From Epiperipatus broadwayi (Eukaryota > Onychophora > Udeonychophora > Euonychophora > Peripatidae): a DNA stretch of 64,000 nt. A program made the translations under genes and the position numbers. Under the pieces are notes generated by a model that was given only the letters and a program-made list of their open reading frames with translations, made no database searches and was not told the origin of the DNA. Where the stretch lies: NCBI GenBank assembly GCA_028023455.1, contig JAQFVV010012508.1, positions 737,877 through 801,876 on the forward strand. Reading direction: 5' to 3'. Shown here piece after piece: positions 1 through 12,491 of the stretch (its first letter is position 1; each line of letters begins with the position of its first letter).

Positions 1-469
1 TGTCTAAGAAATTACAGTGGATTTAATTTAGTAAAATTTGTGCCAAATAAGTTTCAAAACAATTCACAGTCATTTGTAAATAAAACGCTTTAAAAATACC
101 CCGTGTTGGGATTCATTTTTGAAAATGATAAAAAAGACGCCAGAGAATGCTTATAGTTTTAAAATGTTCAAAATCACTAGACAGCTGATCATCAGTACAC
201 TTTATAATGATACTATGCGGCAAACTAACGCCTGCAAATTCAAAGAATGCTTAGAAGTTGTTACGTATAGCCATCTTCCAAAACAAATAATGTAACAGCC
301 ATTTTTAACTAAGAAATTTAAAAATATTGCATTTTATAACACATGGCAAAAAATAAAAATAACACAACTAATACCAATATACTGAGGTGAAAAGATCTCC
401 AATGATAACATTTAAATAATATAGTCTGTGTTATTGTTAGTATGAAAGTTTGCATGATGATGGTATTCT

Positions 470-735
470 AGATGTGTCAATATGATGGCCTATTTTCATG
501 ACCTATCATTAAATGTTGAATGTCTACAAAATTTTAAACTTTTATTTAAATTTTTCCAAATACAAACAACTGTTAGTAATAAACATGCAACGACAAGGTT
601 TCAAGCGGTATTATTCTCCGCTCTTCTTCAGGTATCACTGGCCTGACCAGTTAGGATTCTTGAATATCAAATTTTAAGTCAATGCTCTAACCAACTGAGC
701 TACTCTTTCAAAGGTGGTTGATTCAAATCCTCCTG
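470..735 (-). repeat. tRNA-derived SINE
   Basis: Read on the minus strand, positions 703-691 give GTAGCTCAGTTGG, a good match to the RNA polymerase III A box. About 45 bases on, TATTCAAGAATCC is a weak B box. A body and an AT-rich tail follow, down to about 470. Related tail sequence recurs near 12990-13120, 25210-25320 and 34540-34980, so this is a dispersed family and not a working tRNA gene. The tRNA part does not fold into a complete cloverleaf. Confidence 0.6.
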
Positions 736-1000
736 ATTCCTCTTCTTTTTTTTTTTATATTTTTTTCCTAAGAATAAGGTTAATTAAAGACTTCCAGATA
801 TTATATATAGCCATAATGGATTGACTTATAGGATTGTTTGCCATTGTCGTATGAGGTGTTATTATTTAAGTCAAAATTCAGTAAGATAAATATGCTGGTT
901 AATGCTGTAATAAAATATACAAAAAAAAAGTGATTAGAAATATTATAAAGGGTTCAATATAAATATAATTAAAAGTATAGATATGTAAATATGATTTGCG

Positions 1001-1735
1001 CTAATGACGCATACACACACGAAGCTGAATTTTTCTAAATTCTTTATATATTACAATAATACAAAAATAATACAAAATAAATATGTATAAGTGTGGCTGA
1101 GCGCTTTCAAGGGACACAGCCCTTATAGTCATAGTCATATTGTAACTAAAGAAAGTGGTTAACTGCAATGCAAATTTATGCAAATGACTTTATGTATTCC
1201 ATTTCTTGGATATATTGTAGCACGTGTCTTTTCTGTTGATGGTATGATTGTCCCTAGCAATAAAGCAAGCCTCTTTCACTTTTCTTTTTAAGTCATGTCA
1301 TTCTCTGCAAACAACAACAGCATTCTGTGGTTGGCAATCATGTCTTGCTGGGTTACAAGTTGGGTCTGTTATTTCTTTGTTGTAAGAATATATATGTTGA
1401 GACAGCCGCGTAGATGGTGAAGCTCTGGTCTCACCGAAGTATAGGCACGGCAATTTGCTACAGGGCAGGCAATATTATACACCACTTGAGGTGTTTGTGA
1501 GGGTGGTAATCTGTCTTTGGTGTTGTTGATTAATTTGTTGGAGTTGGGGGGGGGGTGAAAGCACAAATGGTACTTTTTATTAAAAATCGTACAAAGTTTT
1601 TTATGCACATTCGTGAAATATGGAAGTAATAGCCTTTGTTTATTGAGATTAGCTGTGTTGTTATTTATCTTAAAAGTAAAATTGTCTAATTTTCTTGTTA
1701 ATAAGGTTTTATTTAAATCCAACCTTTAATAAGCC
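1001..1735 (-). pseudogene. Penelope-like element, 3' fragment
   Basis: This is the end of a Penelope-like retroelement ORF on the minus strand. From 1722 down to 1369 an open frame runs from the end of the reverse transcriptase/linker (LLLPYFTNVHKKL, then a proline-rich stretch) into VVYNIACPVANC. That is the pair-of-cysteines start of the GIY-YIG endonuclease domain. The nuclease core is scrambled after that. The C-terminal motif INRKDTCYNISKKW reappears in other frames around 1240-1180. The tail (1150-1090) matches the tails of the Penelope copies near 27.7 and 28.5 kb, including a block reading like TMTIRAVSLES. It carries stops and frameshifts and is a dead copy. The reverse transcriptase catalytic part is absent. 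Confidence 0.75.
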
Positions 1736-2099
1736 ATCTCTGGATGAGACCAAGTGTGTGTATGATCAATATCTTGTAGCATATATAAAAATATAAAAAA
1801 GCCGTTCTCTTGATTGCTACATTTCAATGACTAATTTAAGAATCAATGTGAAATAATTATGTTAAATTTAAAATAATTAAATCTAATTTATTATCATTTG
1901 GGAAAGTATTATTAAAAAAAAAAAGAGGCATTGAAAGATTAAACTATTCTGTTCACTATGATCAAATATTACTTTTTATAATATCAAAAATATGGAACGG
2001 TAAATTAATATGATAGTTTCATTACTATATTTGTTATAAGAACGAAATTTGGTAAGAGTGAAAGAAAAGGGTAAACCTGATATACTGATATCAATTTAT

Positions 2100-3850
2100 G
2101 CAATGTTCATCTCTATTTTTTCCAGCAGTCTCCTTAAATCATCATGATTAGCTATTTTCAGGCAGCGGAACCCAAATTCTACTAAATATGGTAAAGGAAG
2201 TGCAATTAAAAACTTTTGTCTTATAGCCATAACTAATGGCAAAATATAGGTCTTTGCTTTTGCAGCCAGAACAACTGGGAGTCATATTTGAATTTAAATT
2301 CCTCATTTGTCGTTACTTCCATTAATATTTCTTATAAATATGAAAATTGTTTTATCTTCATATTTAAGAAACACCCCAAAAATCCAATCAGGTATGCTCA
2401 TTTTAAAAATATCTTCAAATTGTTGATTGAAGCCAGAATGAAGATCCTCCAAGCATTGACAATACATACAGCAAATGTTCATCGTACTGTTGGTAAATTT
2501 GGTAACTGGCTACATATCCCTCATCCTAAATTATTTTGGAGAATAGTCTTGCCATAAATGCAAATATAATAAGTTTTGGTTTTGATTAAATTCAGCTTAT
2601 TATTTTGGAGCTGTAGATATTAAATTTATTAAATAAGTCTGTCAAATAAATCTTCCCACTTATGGAATCATTGAAGTTGACTTGTAAAGCATCATCTCTG
2701 TACTGTACGAAGTCTAGCACTGAGTCAAACACTGATTCAAAATGTATCATTTGATAGGCAACAAACTTTTGCATGAAGCAGTAAAGGATTGAATTCTTCA
2801 TCACTTTTAATTCAAAGTATAATAACTAATGTAGGCATTCATTCAGATTATTGGCAACTAACGGTTGATGATGAACGATGCAGTGCACAACAAATACATT
2901 AAGAACTACTAATTTGATAAAAGGAGAAAGAAAATTTCTGTAATGACCTATCATCACAGGAACATATCAATAGCATTTGACTAAATATTACTTGGAGGGA
3001 TTTCTTTTCCATTAAGAAAACTCTTCCAATAAATGAAATACTGATTCTCCCAAAGTATCATTCTGAACATTTTGAAAAAATAATAATTTTTGACTATTTT
3101 CATTCTTTTATGAATCACACATATGCTAAAAGTAAGGCTTCATTTCCTGGCAGAGATGACTCATCATGATGTAGAGATAACTGAGATCTTGAACTCTCAC
3201 ACAGAATGATAATAATCAACCTTTAAGCTATCAATAATCTCAACCTGTAGTCAAGGCAATCCCCTTTAACAATAAAGATGGTACCACCTTTATCTATGAT
3301 CTTATACATTTATGTAGACACTAAAGATTGCAACTTGACCAAGGAGTGTGAGATTAATAATGCAAAGAAGTCAAAACAAACTTCATTAATCAGACTAATA
3401 TAACTTGTTCTGAAAGCAGACTAATAAATAGTCAATTATAATTTCCAGATTTTGAGAACAGACAAATAAATATACTAAGACAATAACGCTAATTACTCAA
3501 GGCTTTAATAGGTTTATAAATGTAGATGTTAACAATCAACTATTAACAATTTCAATCTGTAGTCAAAGCAACCTCTTTTAATGATACCACCTTTATCAGT
3601 GGTTTTATACATTTGTATAGACACTAAAGATTGCAATTTGACACAGTGAGTGTCCATCATCTTGAGTCGTTTCATAAATTCTTCTTTGCACTATATTATA
3701 TCGCTCAAAGAAATTGTCTTGGTAATAACAGATGGTGCTTGTGTAGCATAAGGCATATTCATTCACAATTAGTAGAATTAGTTCTTCACCAACAGTGTGT
3801 AATTTTCTTGATCTAGCAGTCAGTAACAAGATATTTTAAGAAATTCCCAA
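2100..3850 (-). pseudogene. hAT transposase relic (ZBED5/FAM200-like)
   Basis: The minus strand carries ordered but broken blocks of a hAT-superfamily transposase of the ZBED5/FAM200 type. At 3829-3640 a block contains LTARSRKLHTVGEELILL, the conserved helix after the BED region. At 2920-2840 the CIVHHQPLVANNLNE block follows. At 2640-2600 there is LTDLFNKFN, and at 2200-2105 the C-terminal dimerisation block with LPYLVEFGFRCLKIANHDD. Blocks are in different frames with stops, and a dispersed repeat (about 3221-3645) interrupts the N-terminal half. No intact ORF remains. Family assignment is from motif recognition; the DDE catalytic residues were not located with confidence. Confidence 0.65.
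3221..3645. repeat. Dispersed repeat with direct ends
   Basis: Two similar blocks of about 110 bases (3221-3345 and 3530-3640) flank a middle part. Each contains a version of ACCACCTTTATC, then ATACATTT and TAGACACTAAAGATTGCAA. The same layout, with the same middle part ending in ATAGGTTTATAAATG, occurs at 57715-58140. It appears inserted into the hAT relic. The family was not identified. Confidence 0.55.
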
Positions 3851-4374
3851 GTCATTGTCACCTTGTTTGGATCCTAATGGAAATATTTTCCAATGTTGGC
3901 CATCTCAAAAGTTTTTCTTCAAGTGCTTGAAAATAAGACACTCTTATATTTCTTATTAGTATAAACTTTTGTTAAATATTCCTGTAGTCTTGAAAGACTT
4001 TCTAACTTCATTTGATAAAGCCTTTTTGATAAATCAATCAAATCAGTAATGCATTATTTGTAGATGATTAAATAAAGATATAATTCAAATATTGGTTCAG
4101 CTGTGATGTTCAAAAAAAAGTATGTTTATTTATCATAATAGAGGTATAAAATGATCAAGAGATATAACAATTCATATAATTGAGAAAGCGGAATTTCTCT
4201 TGTCAGAACCAAAATTTCTTGCAATAAGTGTATTATTAGAATAAAGCTACGACATCAGATGTACAGTGGTTTTTACATAAGATGGTAAAAGACAAACAAA
4301 CAAAAATAGTAATAAAACAAATCAGCTTTTATTCATTCATTAAATATGTATTTGATGTTAAATTATCAAATATT

Positions 4375-6120
4375 ATATAATGAGTGTTAATAGCTCTTAA
4401 CAAATTTTACTGAATATCCCTATCCCCCGACCAGTTTCTAGCTGCTGGCTGTTATCAGTGAGGCGCTAGGATATTCAGACATTAGATCTAAAAATACCAG
4501 CTCAAGCCTAGCATTTATCTAACTTTTAACTATTAAGTAGAAAATCTGAAATGTTCAGACATCTATATGTCTTCAAATCCCACTAATAAGTTTGTAACTC
4601 GTGATTTCCTTGCAATTATCCGATACCAAATTAAATTTATTAAGAAATAATTAATTTTTAAAAATGCATCAATGTGTTTAAAATCAGTTAAAAGTTTTAA
4701 CTTAATGGGCAGCCCTTCTTAACATATACCTTATTTACTATTTAACAAAGAAGATTTGACAGATATAAATAAATGTTAATGGTTAATAATTATTTTATGA
4801 TTATATATTCTTGTTTTTGTTAATATTATAATAAAAAAAAAAAAGATAAATATATTGGCTATACTTCAAATAATTTTTTATCAACACAAGCCTAGTACAA
4901 TTTCATTATTAATAAGCAATTGACAATACAGAAACATACAGTAGATATGTAAGAAAATATATAAACATACTCATACGTAAATTTCTTTTTTATTGAAACA
5001 ATAATTACACAAGTTACTTTGCACTATGTATGTGATCCATAGTCTGTAAAGATTACAGATATCAAATATGAATTTAAAATTTTTAAATACTTCTTGCACT
5101 TGTACTATTGTTAACTATTTGTCGCACAATTCTATGTTTCACAACTGATAAAACGTGAACAAATCATTTACAAAATTTTCCTGATTCCTCTCTTTTTTAT
5201 GCTACCAACATCGCCTTATTTTTATTCAATGTTCTCTAATTGCACCACAACCTAGAACCAATTCATGAAATGTTACAATGTTTCCCAAGAGATGGTATCA
5301 CCCATTTTAAAAAGCAATAGTTTAAAAGTTTAGTTCAAGAAGAGAACACACAAGATTGGAAATATTCGTAATGGAAATTTCTTACAAATTTTAGAATTGA
5401 ATGGAAAGTACAGTGAAATGACATGTCATCAACCCACAAAGTTCAACAAAATCAATGGGAAGATAAAAAATATGAAAGGACGTGCACATTATTTATCATA
5501 ATTTTCTCAAAATTTTTTTACATGACGTTTATGCAGACAAAGTTCTTCAAACCATTCTTAACTAAATTTAGAAGAGATGGATTTTCTATGGTATAGTAAT
5601 AGATGCAACACCAAATACCTCTAATAATGAACAAACCATACTAATTCTGTAATATATATTCCAAAAGAAATGTTTTGCTGAGTTTATGAACTGTACAGGA
5701 AAAATTTTTTAAACTGGGGGGGGGGGGTATATCTTTCCAAGATTGTCATTCACAATTAGGTTGTGTAATATATAACTTGATTTCCTTGCAATTACTGTTT
5801 TTGCTCTTAAGGCTTTGGTGATTTTATATTGTTAAAGCTATTAATATATGGTGTATCTGAACTTGATTCAATCCTATATGGCTATTTAAGATAGATAGCT
5901 GGATTTGAAGACATATGGATATCTGAACATTTCAGGTTTTCTACTTAACAGTTAAACATTAGATGAAATGTGGGATTGACCTGGTATTTTAAATATAATG
6001 CTGGAATAATCCTAGTACCTCACTGATGACAGCCAGAGCTAGAATCTGGTCTGAACATAGGGATATTCTGAAAAGGTTGTTAAGAGCTATTGGCAAGCTC
6101 ATAATATAGTCATTCACAAA
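4375..6120. mobile_element. Family C foldback element, long form
   Basis: The left arm (about 4380-4600) and right arm (about 5810-6115) are inverted copies of the same family C sequence. The left arm has CCAGTTTCTAGCTGCTGGC followed by ATCAGTGAGG; the right arm has CCTCACTGATGACAGCC. Between them lie about 1.2 kb of AT-rich DNA without a recognisable ORF. Shorter family C elements at 10740-10970 and 21405-22100 lack this middle. Non-autonomous DNA transposon or foldback element; the superfamily is unknown. Confidence 0.6.
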
Positions 6121-6344
6121 GCTGCAATAATAGTGCAAAACTAAAAGATATAAAGCCCCATCTTTTAAAAACAACAAATATGCTTTATTCTCCCTCTATG
6201 AAGTATATTTATTGAATAACATAAGACTCAATTCTACAAAAATCTTTCAAGATATCATAACAATTTTTAGGTCATAGCTTCTCTTCTTGGCTCATACTCC
6301 TACACATTAGAAGGCAGTATCTCTTCAAAGTTTTCCTGAAAGAA

Positions 6345-6910
6345 CTAAACATCACATGATGACATTTTTTACACATACACAAGCTGTTTACACAGAGGTT
6401 AAACTCTCCATACAGTAGCACCATTTAGTGTGCAAGCCAGAGTAATTAATAGATGAGTAAACAGCTTGTGTGAGCATAAAGAATATGATCATGTGATGTT
6501 TAGTGGTTTAATACCAATCCTGCCCAATAGGATTATAATGACTATGATTATTAAAGAACCAAAAACATCAAAAAGTATGGATGCTGAACTGAGTTCAGAT
6601 CTATATGATTATACAAGCTAATAAGCTTGAATTGAAAACCTTATTGTGCTTTCATTTTGGACTCAAAGCTTTATAGTTAGCTAATAAGATAAAAGGTGGC
6701 TGCTGGAGGGTTGTTTTATATTCTAAGATCTAGGTGCAATGCTCTCAGATCCATGGCTCCTCACTGATGAAAGCCACAAGCTAGAAACTAGTATGGAGAT
6801 ACTGGATGGGTTGGCCCTAGATAGGGATTTTATGCACAAACCTTCCTGCATCCATTGATTACTCTGGCTAGCACTGGGTGGTGCTACTATATGGAGGTTT
6901 TAGTCTCTGT
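6345..6910. mobile_element. Family A foldback element
   Basis: Contains the family A landmarks: AAACTCTCCATACAGTAGC at the left, GATCATGTGATGTTTAGTGG, then GAACTGAGTTCAGATC, TAAGATCTAGGTGCAATGC and TCCTCACTGATGAAAGCC. A reverse copy of the end lies near 6890. The same landmarks recur at ten or more places in this window. No coding capacity is seen. Confidence 0.7.
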
Positions 6911-8110
6911 ATTTTCTGAAACAAGGTGGAGTGAAATAATTCAAGCTGTACACTCAGTTGTTAAACATTATCCTGACGGCATAGTTAAATGTAATTCTTG
7001 GAAAGATAGTTATAGGATTGACCTGAAAAATAACCCAGATCTTATAAAATTCTGGTAATGACAATGTTTTGGCATAAAATATTAGCAAGTATTGATAAAT
7101 AAGAATGTTATCATACAAAGTAAAGAATTATTTATTGTTGTTGAGACTGCATTTATAAAAGACAGTGCAAAAGATTCAGCACTTACATGACTCATGGGAA
7201 TCCATTAGTCAGGAATCAAAAGTAGGTGATGAAAAGCAGGAATATAACTTCAATTTCCTAAAAAAATGAAAAACTTCTGTGGCGCCTGAATATGTTTTCA
7301 AAATTTCCATAGTTTATCCAATATTAAATTTTTTTATTATCGATTATTTAAAGACAAGATTTGAAGCAGCAGATACAATATGTGAATTATTCCTATCTAT
7401 TTTGAACTTGCAGAATTTAGACGATGGTCAACTTACCCAGAAAAGCAGCAAAACTTCTAAATACCTATGAGAAAAAATCTGTCAGCAGAGGTACCACATG
7501 AGATTCACATAATAATTTTGTATTGAAAGAATCTGTTTAGATTTCTGGAAGCAATTTATGCAAAAAAAGCGGCAAAGTGTATTTCCAATATCTGCTTGCC
7601 GTTAAAATATTTTGTACACTATCGATTCTTTTACCCAGCAGACTGCAAATTTTATTGAGATCATAGCACAGAATCACAATTAATCAGGAACAAATTAATC
7701 ATCTAGAAAATTTGAGCATCAAAAATAATTTAGTTAAGCGAGATTGATATTATTATAATTTTTTCTTATGTAAATTCATACAGTTTTCGTTTTTTTTAAT
7801 AAATATAAATATCACTTTTGTATCATCATTTAAACCAACTTATTTTATCTTAACTCGAGAGGAATATTTTGTGTCCTTAATCTTACTGGTAGATGGTGAG
7901 GAGGGGTGACAAAGACCATAATCTATAATATACTGAGGGTCAAGTTATATAGTCATGGCATAAATTAATTTTGGATTCTAAAATAATAATTTTAATAATA
8001 CGATTTCAATTTCTATAATAATGTCTTTTATGCAACATAGTTGTTTTAAAATACAAAAAAGTGTTAATATCACATGATCACAATCTCTTATACTAGCACA
8101 TAATTGTTAT
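6911..8110. other. AT-rich stretch, nothing recognised
   Basis: No exon-like block, tRNA or clear repeat could be supported. Short open frames (for example at 7279-7470) have no recognisable motif and composition like the surroundings. Confidence 0.5.
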
Positions 8111-8240
8111 TAAACAAGGCAAAACTCTCCATACAGTAGTGCCACCCTGTACCAACCAGAGTAACAAGCCTTCTGGCATCCATTGATTACTCTGGCTGGC
8201 ATAGGGTGGCGCTACTGTATGGAGAGTTTTGCCTTGTTTA
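8111..8240. mobile_element. Family A miniature hairpin
   Basis: A 130-base near-perfect palindrome. It starts TAAACAAGGCAAAACTCTCC and ends with the reverse complement, ...GCCTTGTTTA. Only the outer ends of family A remain, so it looks like a maximal internal deletion of the longer elements. Confidence 0.75.
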
Positions 8241-8584
8241 AAGTATTAATATGTTTATGAATATAATTATTTTTATGCGAACTTATAAAATAATTAAAAA
8301 AATTATGTTCATTTTAACTAAATAAAAACATTAATCATTAAAAAATGAATTTTTTTTGCACAAGTGAGATAACTTATTGACTTTTTTTTGTTGTTAGCAA
8401 TAATATATATTAGCTTTTTTTTAATCCATTAGCCTAGAAATGCTTTTTGATCTGAAAACTTGTATGACTGAAACTTTTAAAATTATATTTGCGATAATTT
8501 AAACTATAATAAGTATCAGAATATATTTAGTCTATAAAACATAACTTTAACTTTCTTTTATTGCATTGCCAAATCCATATAATA

Positions 8585-8885
8585 TTAATATCATCTATGT
8601 TGTGTATTACTTTTTACAATGCATTTTTACGACCCATGACAGTTTTGATTGCTCCAGCAATCTTCTTCAGAACTATATCATGCTATGCTCTGTATTATTT
8701 TTTACAACACTTTTCTACAACCCACAACAGTTTCAATTGCCCCAGCAATCTTCTTCAGAACTATATTATCTATGTTCTGGAATACTTTTTACAATGCATT
8801 TTGCAATCCATGACAGTTTCAATTGCCCCAGCAGTCTTCTTCAGAACTATTGTAAAAAGTAATACAGAACATAGAGGATATTAAT
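8585..8885. repeat. Three tandem units with foldback ends
   Basis: The block CAGCAATCTTCTTCAGAACT occurs at 8655 and 8743, and with one change at 8829, giving units of about 87 bases. The outer ends (TATTACTTTTTACAATGC near 8606; TTGTAAAAAGTAATACA near 8850) are inverted copies of each other. The same GAAGAAGATTGC-type core recurs at 9605-9985, 46030-46060 and 57160-57300. Confidence 0.6.
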
Positions 8886-9604
8886 ATATATAAAACATAA
8901 TGGAAGAATAAAAGAAGTAATTAAAATCAGCTGGTTATTATAATTTTAAATAATTTTTAAGGAAAAACAACCCAATGGAAGAAAAGACTACATTTACTAT
9001 CGAATATAATTTACAAGACAACATATATATTATTTGAAATGGCAAATCTTAAACCATTTAGATATTAACGTAATTGCAAAATAATCTTTGATAACCAATC
9101 TTAAACATTTAAATTTTCATATATTTGATATATAACTTTAAATTATTTTAATGATTAAATAAAAATTTTTTTTATCTATATTAACTTTTATGGAACACGT
9201 GGATATTGAGTTCTTTTAAACATATAAAAACTAATATTAATTTTCAACATGGAAATAAGGACATCACTTTTTTAAAACAATTATTATTATTTTTTATTAT
9301 TCAATATATATTGATTTTAAGACATATAAACATCTTCATATACATATGTAGATTTCTTTTTCTCACCTTATACTCAAAAATTATTAAGAAAATTAAAGCG
9401 GTGATGGGATTGTCAATTTCGTGTGGTATGGTAAATAGTTAATACAAATATTATGTTTATACAGGCAATAAGGTAGTAATAGAAATTAATAAACTGATTT
9501 TCACAATATGAATGGAATTAATTCTGTTTGTATTTATTTTATTTCAATTCCCCCTCCCCCCATATACCTGTAAATCAATCCCCCATTAACTTTTACAATA
9601 TGTA

Positions 9605-9985
9605 TATAATACCATATAATACTAAACCATCCATGCACTTTACTACTGTTACACACTGCTTTATTTACCACCCTCTTTTACAGTTTCGATTGCCCCAGCA
9701 ATCTTCTTCAGAACTTTTATATTTTTTATAATGCTTTATTTACTATCCTCTTTTACAGTTTACAATTTCGATTGCTCCAGCAATCTTCTTCAGAATTTTT
9801 ATATCTCCTTTAGGAGATAGTTCTGAAGAAGATTGCTGGGGCAATTGAAACTGTAAACTGTAGGAGATATAAAAGTTCTGAAGAAGATTGCTGGGGCAAT
9901 CAAAACTGTAAAAGAGGGTGGTAAATAAAGCATTGTGTAATAGTAATAAAGTGCATGAATGATTTAGTATTATATGGTATACATT
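9605..9985. repeat. Long palindrome, GAAGAAGATTGC family
   Basis: The arms run from about 9607 to 9800 and 9815 to 9981. The left arm contains two forward copies of CCAGCAATCTTCTTCAGAA and the right arm two reverse copies (TTCTGAAGAAGATTGCTGGG). The outer blocks ATATAATACTAAACCAT and ATGATTTAGTATTATATGG pair as well. No ORF. Confidence 0.7.
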
Positions 9986-10139
9986 TGGTAATGCAATAAG
10001 AAAGAGTAGTTATGTATATATTAATAATTTATAGTTCTTCTCAAGTAAATATTAAAAAGTACAAATATTTTACATACGCAATAAGATAGATTTCAAAAAT
10101 GTAATACGTAAATTTATAATTAATGAAAATAAAAATTAC

Positions 10140-10281
10140 CAATATTTTTCAAAAGAAACTGCGTGAAAGTGGCTGCTATGACATTTCGATCTTTAGCTGC
10201 TATTTGCACTGGTATCTGACAGCCATCGTCCAGCGTAAACATAGGATAACTATATTGGTTACTAGTCCCATGAAAATGAAA
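10140..10281 (-). CDS. AREL1: AREL1-like exon, just before HECT
   Basis: An exon of 142 bases preceded by ATTCATTTCAG and followed by GTAATT. It encodes 47 residues plus one base, starting FHFHGTSNQYSYPMF. It includes the block LDDGCQIPVQIAAKDRN and ends TFTQFLLKNI. AREL1 has the matching order: DDG, then a PVEL block, CKERN, AATF and LHKNIG. The exon ends in phase 1, so the next exon should begin by completing a glycine codon, as in AREL1. That next exon, which would open the HECT region, is not visible in the remaining 10.1 kb to the left. Confidence 0.85.
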
Positions 10282-10581
10282 CTGAAATGAATATGTACAT
10301 TTTCATTAAAAGAAAATCACAAAGGTTCATGCATATTCATGTAAACATTACATAAGCAAACAAAAAAAAAATTAATATAAATAATAAAATACTCAGAATT
10401 CAACAGCAAAGTCATAACAGACATCTTTAGTAAATGTTAAGTATGCTTTTAGAATAAGTCCGTCATTATTAAAAAAAGGTATCAACGTTCTGGTAAATGA
10501 TACACTGCTTCAAGAAAGTGACTAATGAAGTATATAAAACTATGAAATGCTTTGCATGAGTTCTGCTGCTATCTACTAGAA

Positions 10582-11362
10582 TAGGGGTCGGCAAACTTTT
10601 AAACACGAAGAGCTATTTTGCCCCTCATTAGAGAGCTGTAAAGAAAAAAGTGAAAAATATGTTTATGAAAAATACAAATTTCTGTATGGCTGTGAATATA
10701 TTTGAACATTTATTTTGGTAATAGAACATAGTAGGAATGTTATATATGGAGCTCGCAAAATAAGCTTTTAACAAGCTGTGAGAATATCCCCAACCCCAGA
10801 CCGGTTTCTGCTACTGGCGTCATCAGTGAGGTGCTAGAATATTTAAGCATTAGATTAAAAATACCAGACAAGCCCAGCACCTCACTGACAACACCAGTAG
10901 CAGAAACCAGTCTGGGGTTGGGGATATTCTCAAAGGTTGTTAAGACATTTTGCAAGATATATATATAACATTTGTAAATAAAAGCTTATTAAATTAGGTC
11001 ATGTGACATCTGACTTGATTTTTTTTGTAACATAATAGGAACTATATAGATCCTAACAAAAATATAAATTCTCTTAAAAATAAATAACCAAAAACAAAAA
11101 ATTGCTTTGACAGTTTGATTTATTCACAAATTTCTAATATTTAAATATTTGTCGTATATAATAATTACTAATCTATAATAAGGTTGAATTCAAAAAACAC
11201 ATGTCGTAATGTGCATTTTTCCTTTCTAGAATCATCAAAATATTTATTTAGAAATTATAAAAGGAAATAAAAAATGTGTTTATGTTTATTACAATAAAGA
11301 GAGCCATGAAATTGGGATCAAAGTGCCACATTTGACTCACGAGCCGCAGTTTGCCAACCCTA
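10582..11362. mobile_element. hAT MITE with 8-bp target duplication
   Basis: A non-autonomous hAT element of 781 bases. It is flanked on both sides by the exact 8-base duplication TACTAGAA (10574-10581 and 11363-11370), the length expected for hAT. The ends are inverted: TAGGGGTCGGCAAACT at the left and AGTTTGCCAACCCTA at the right. The right end also reads GACTCACGAGCCGC, typical of this MITE type. A family C foldback sits inside it. No transposase is encoded. Confidence 0.9.
10740..10970. mobile_element. Family C foldback nested in hAT MITE
   Basis: A palindrome with arms containing CAGACCGGTTTCTGCTACTGG and its inverse, CCAGTAGCAGAAACCAGTCTG. The centre is near 10855. It lies inside the hAT MITE and so inserted later. 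It is flanked by TATATAT-rich sequence. Confidence 0.7.
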
Positions 11363-11739
11363 TACTAGAAAATTGAATGAACACTTTACAAACTTTGTAC
11401 TTTTTCTGCTTATTTAATGTATGCTTTTTTATAAGCAGCCCTCTACTTAAATATGTAGACTTATATAAATTCTAATTTATATAAACAATTCCAAGAATAT
11501 ATCAAATAAAAAAATTGATGTGTAAATTGAGGTGTCACCCACATATTGTGTCTTGTGCAATGTGAACATTAACTCAAGATTATTGTATGGCTTATTTCCA
11601 ACTATTAAAAATATTTTTATATTCAACATCATGGGTAATGGTAAAATTATATCCAAAAAGAAAATCCAACTTATCTACAATTCAACTTATTCAAACGGAC
11701 AGATATGGATTACTTACATATAAAGAGGAAAGTCTGCAT

Positions 11740-12185
11740 ATACAAAAGCTGTTTTTGACACCATAAAGAATGGTGATCATATGATGTTTGATGGTTTAAT
11801 ATCAATCCTGCCCAATAAGATTATGGTGACTGTGATTATTGAAGAACCAAAGACACCAAAAAGTATGGATGCTGAACTGAGATCAGATCTATACAACTGT
11901 ACAAGTTAATGAGCTTAGCGTCAAAACATTATTGTGTTTTCATTTTGGACTCAAAGCTTTTATAGTTAGCTCAAAAAAATAAAAGGCGTCTGCTGGGGGA
12001 TTGCATTAGATCCTAAGATCTAAGTGCAATGATCTCAGACCAAGGCTCCTCACTGATGAAACCCACAAGCTAGAAATTAGTCTGGTGATATTAAATCAGT
12101 AGGGATTGTATGCACAAACCTTTCTGCATCCATTGATTACTCTGGCTTGCACCGAGTGATATTACTGTATTGGAGTTTTATTTCT
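11740..12185. mobile_element. Family A foldback element, partial
   Basis: Carries the family A landmarks GATCATATGATGTTTGATGG, AATCCTGCCCAATAAGATT, TCCTAAGATCTAAGTGCAAT and TCCATTGATTACTCTGGC. The left terminal arm is missing or decayed. Confidence 0.65.
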
Positions 12186-12413
12186 GTATAAATATGTTCA
12201 TATATAAATGAAGTTACTATTTAAAAATAATGTGTGTATATATATATATGATCTATTTTATTGTGCTATGAATTTGTAGAAATATTTTTATTTCTGTAGA
12301 AATTTTATCATACAAATTTGATAATTAAAAGCAAGCACCCTTCATACTATGCGCACACACAAAAATTTATACAAATTTCTGAATTTAATTAAAAAAATTA
12401 ATTTATTTCTTAC

Positions 12414-12491
12414 CTTAGTTGAAGGGCATAATCTGAAAGTAAATAATCTCTTGGGAATAATTTTTAAAATAAATTCCTTTACTGTTAATTG
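12414..12491 (-). CDS. AREL1: AREL1-like exon, linker strand
   Basis: A 78-base exon (26 codons) preceded by TAATTTCAG and followed by GTAAGA. It encodes QLTVKEFILKIIPKRL and then FTFRLCPSTK. AREL1 has QFSVKEFYLKIIPWRL followed by a nearly identical FR-CP-TK block, so the match is very close for so short an exon. Both borders are in phase 0 and fit the neighbouring exons. Confidence 0.88.

Noticed and set aside
670-735. Possible tRNA gene on the minus strand
   Set aside because: A good A box but a poor B box, no full cloverleaf, and a SINE body follows.
7279-7620. Possible exon or transposase fragment
   Set aside because: Short readable peptides occur in two frames, but none matches a family or carries splice signals.
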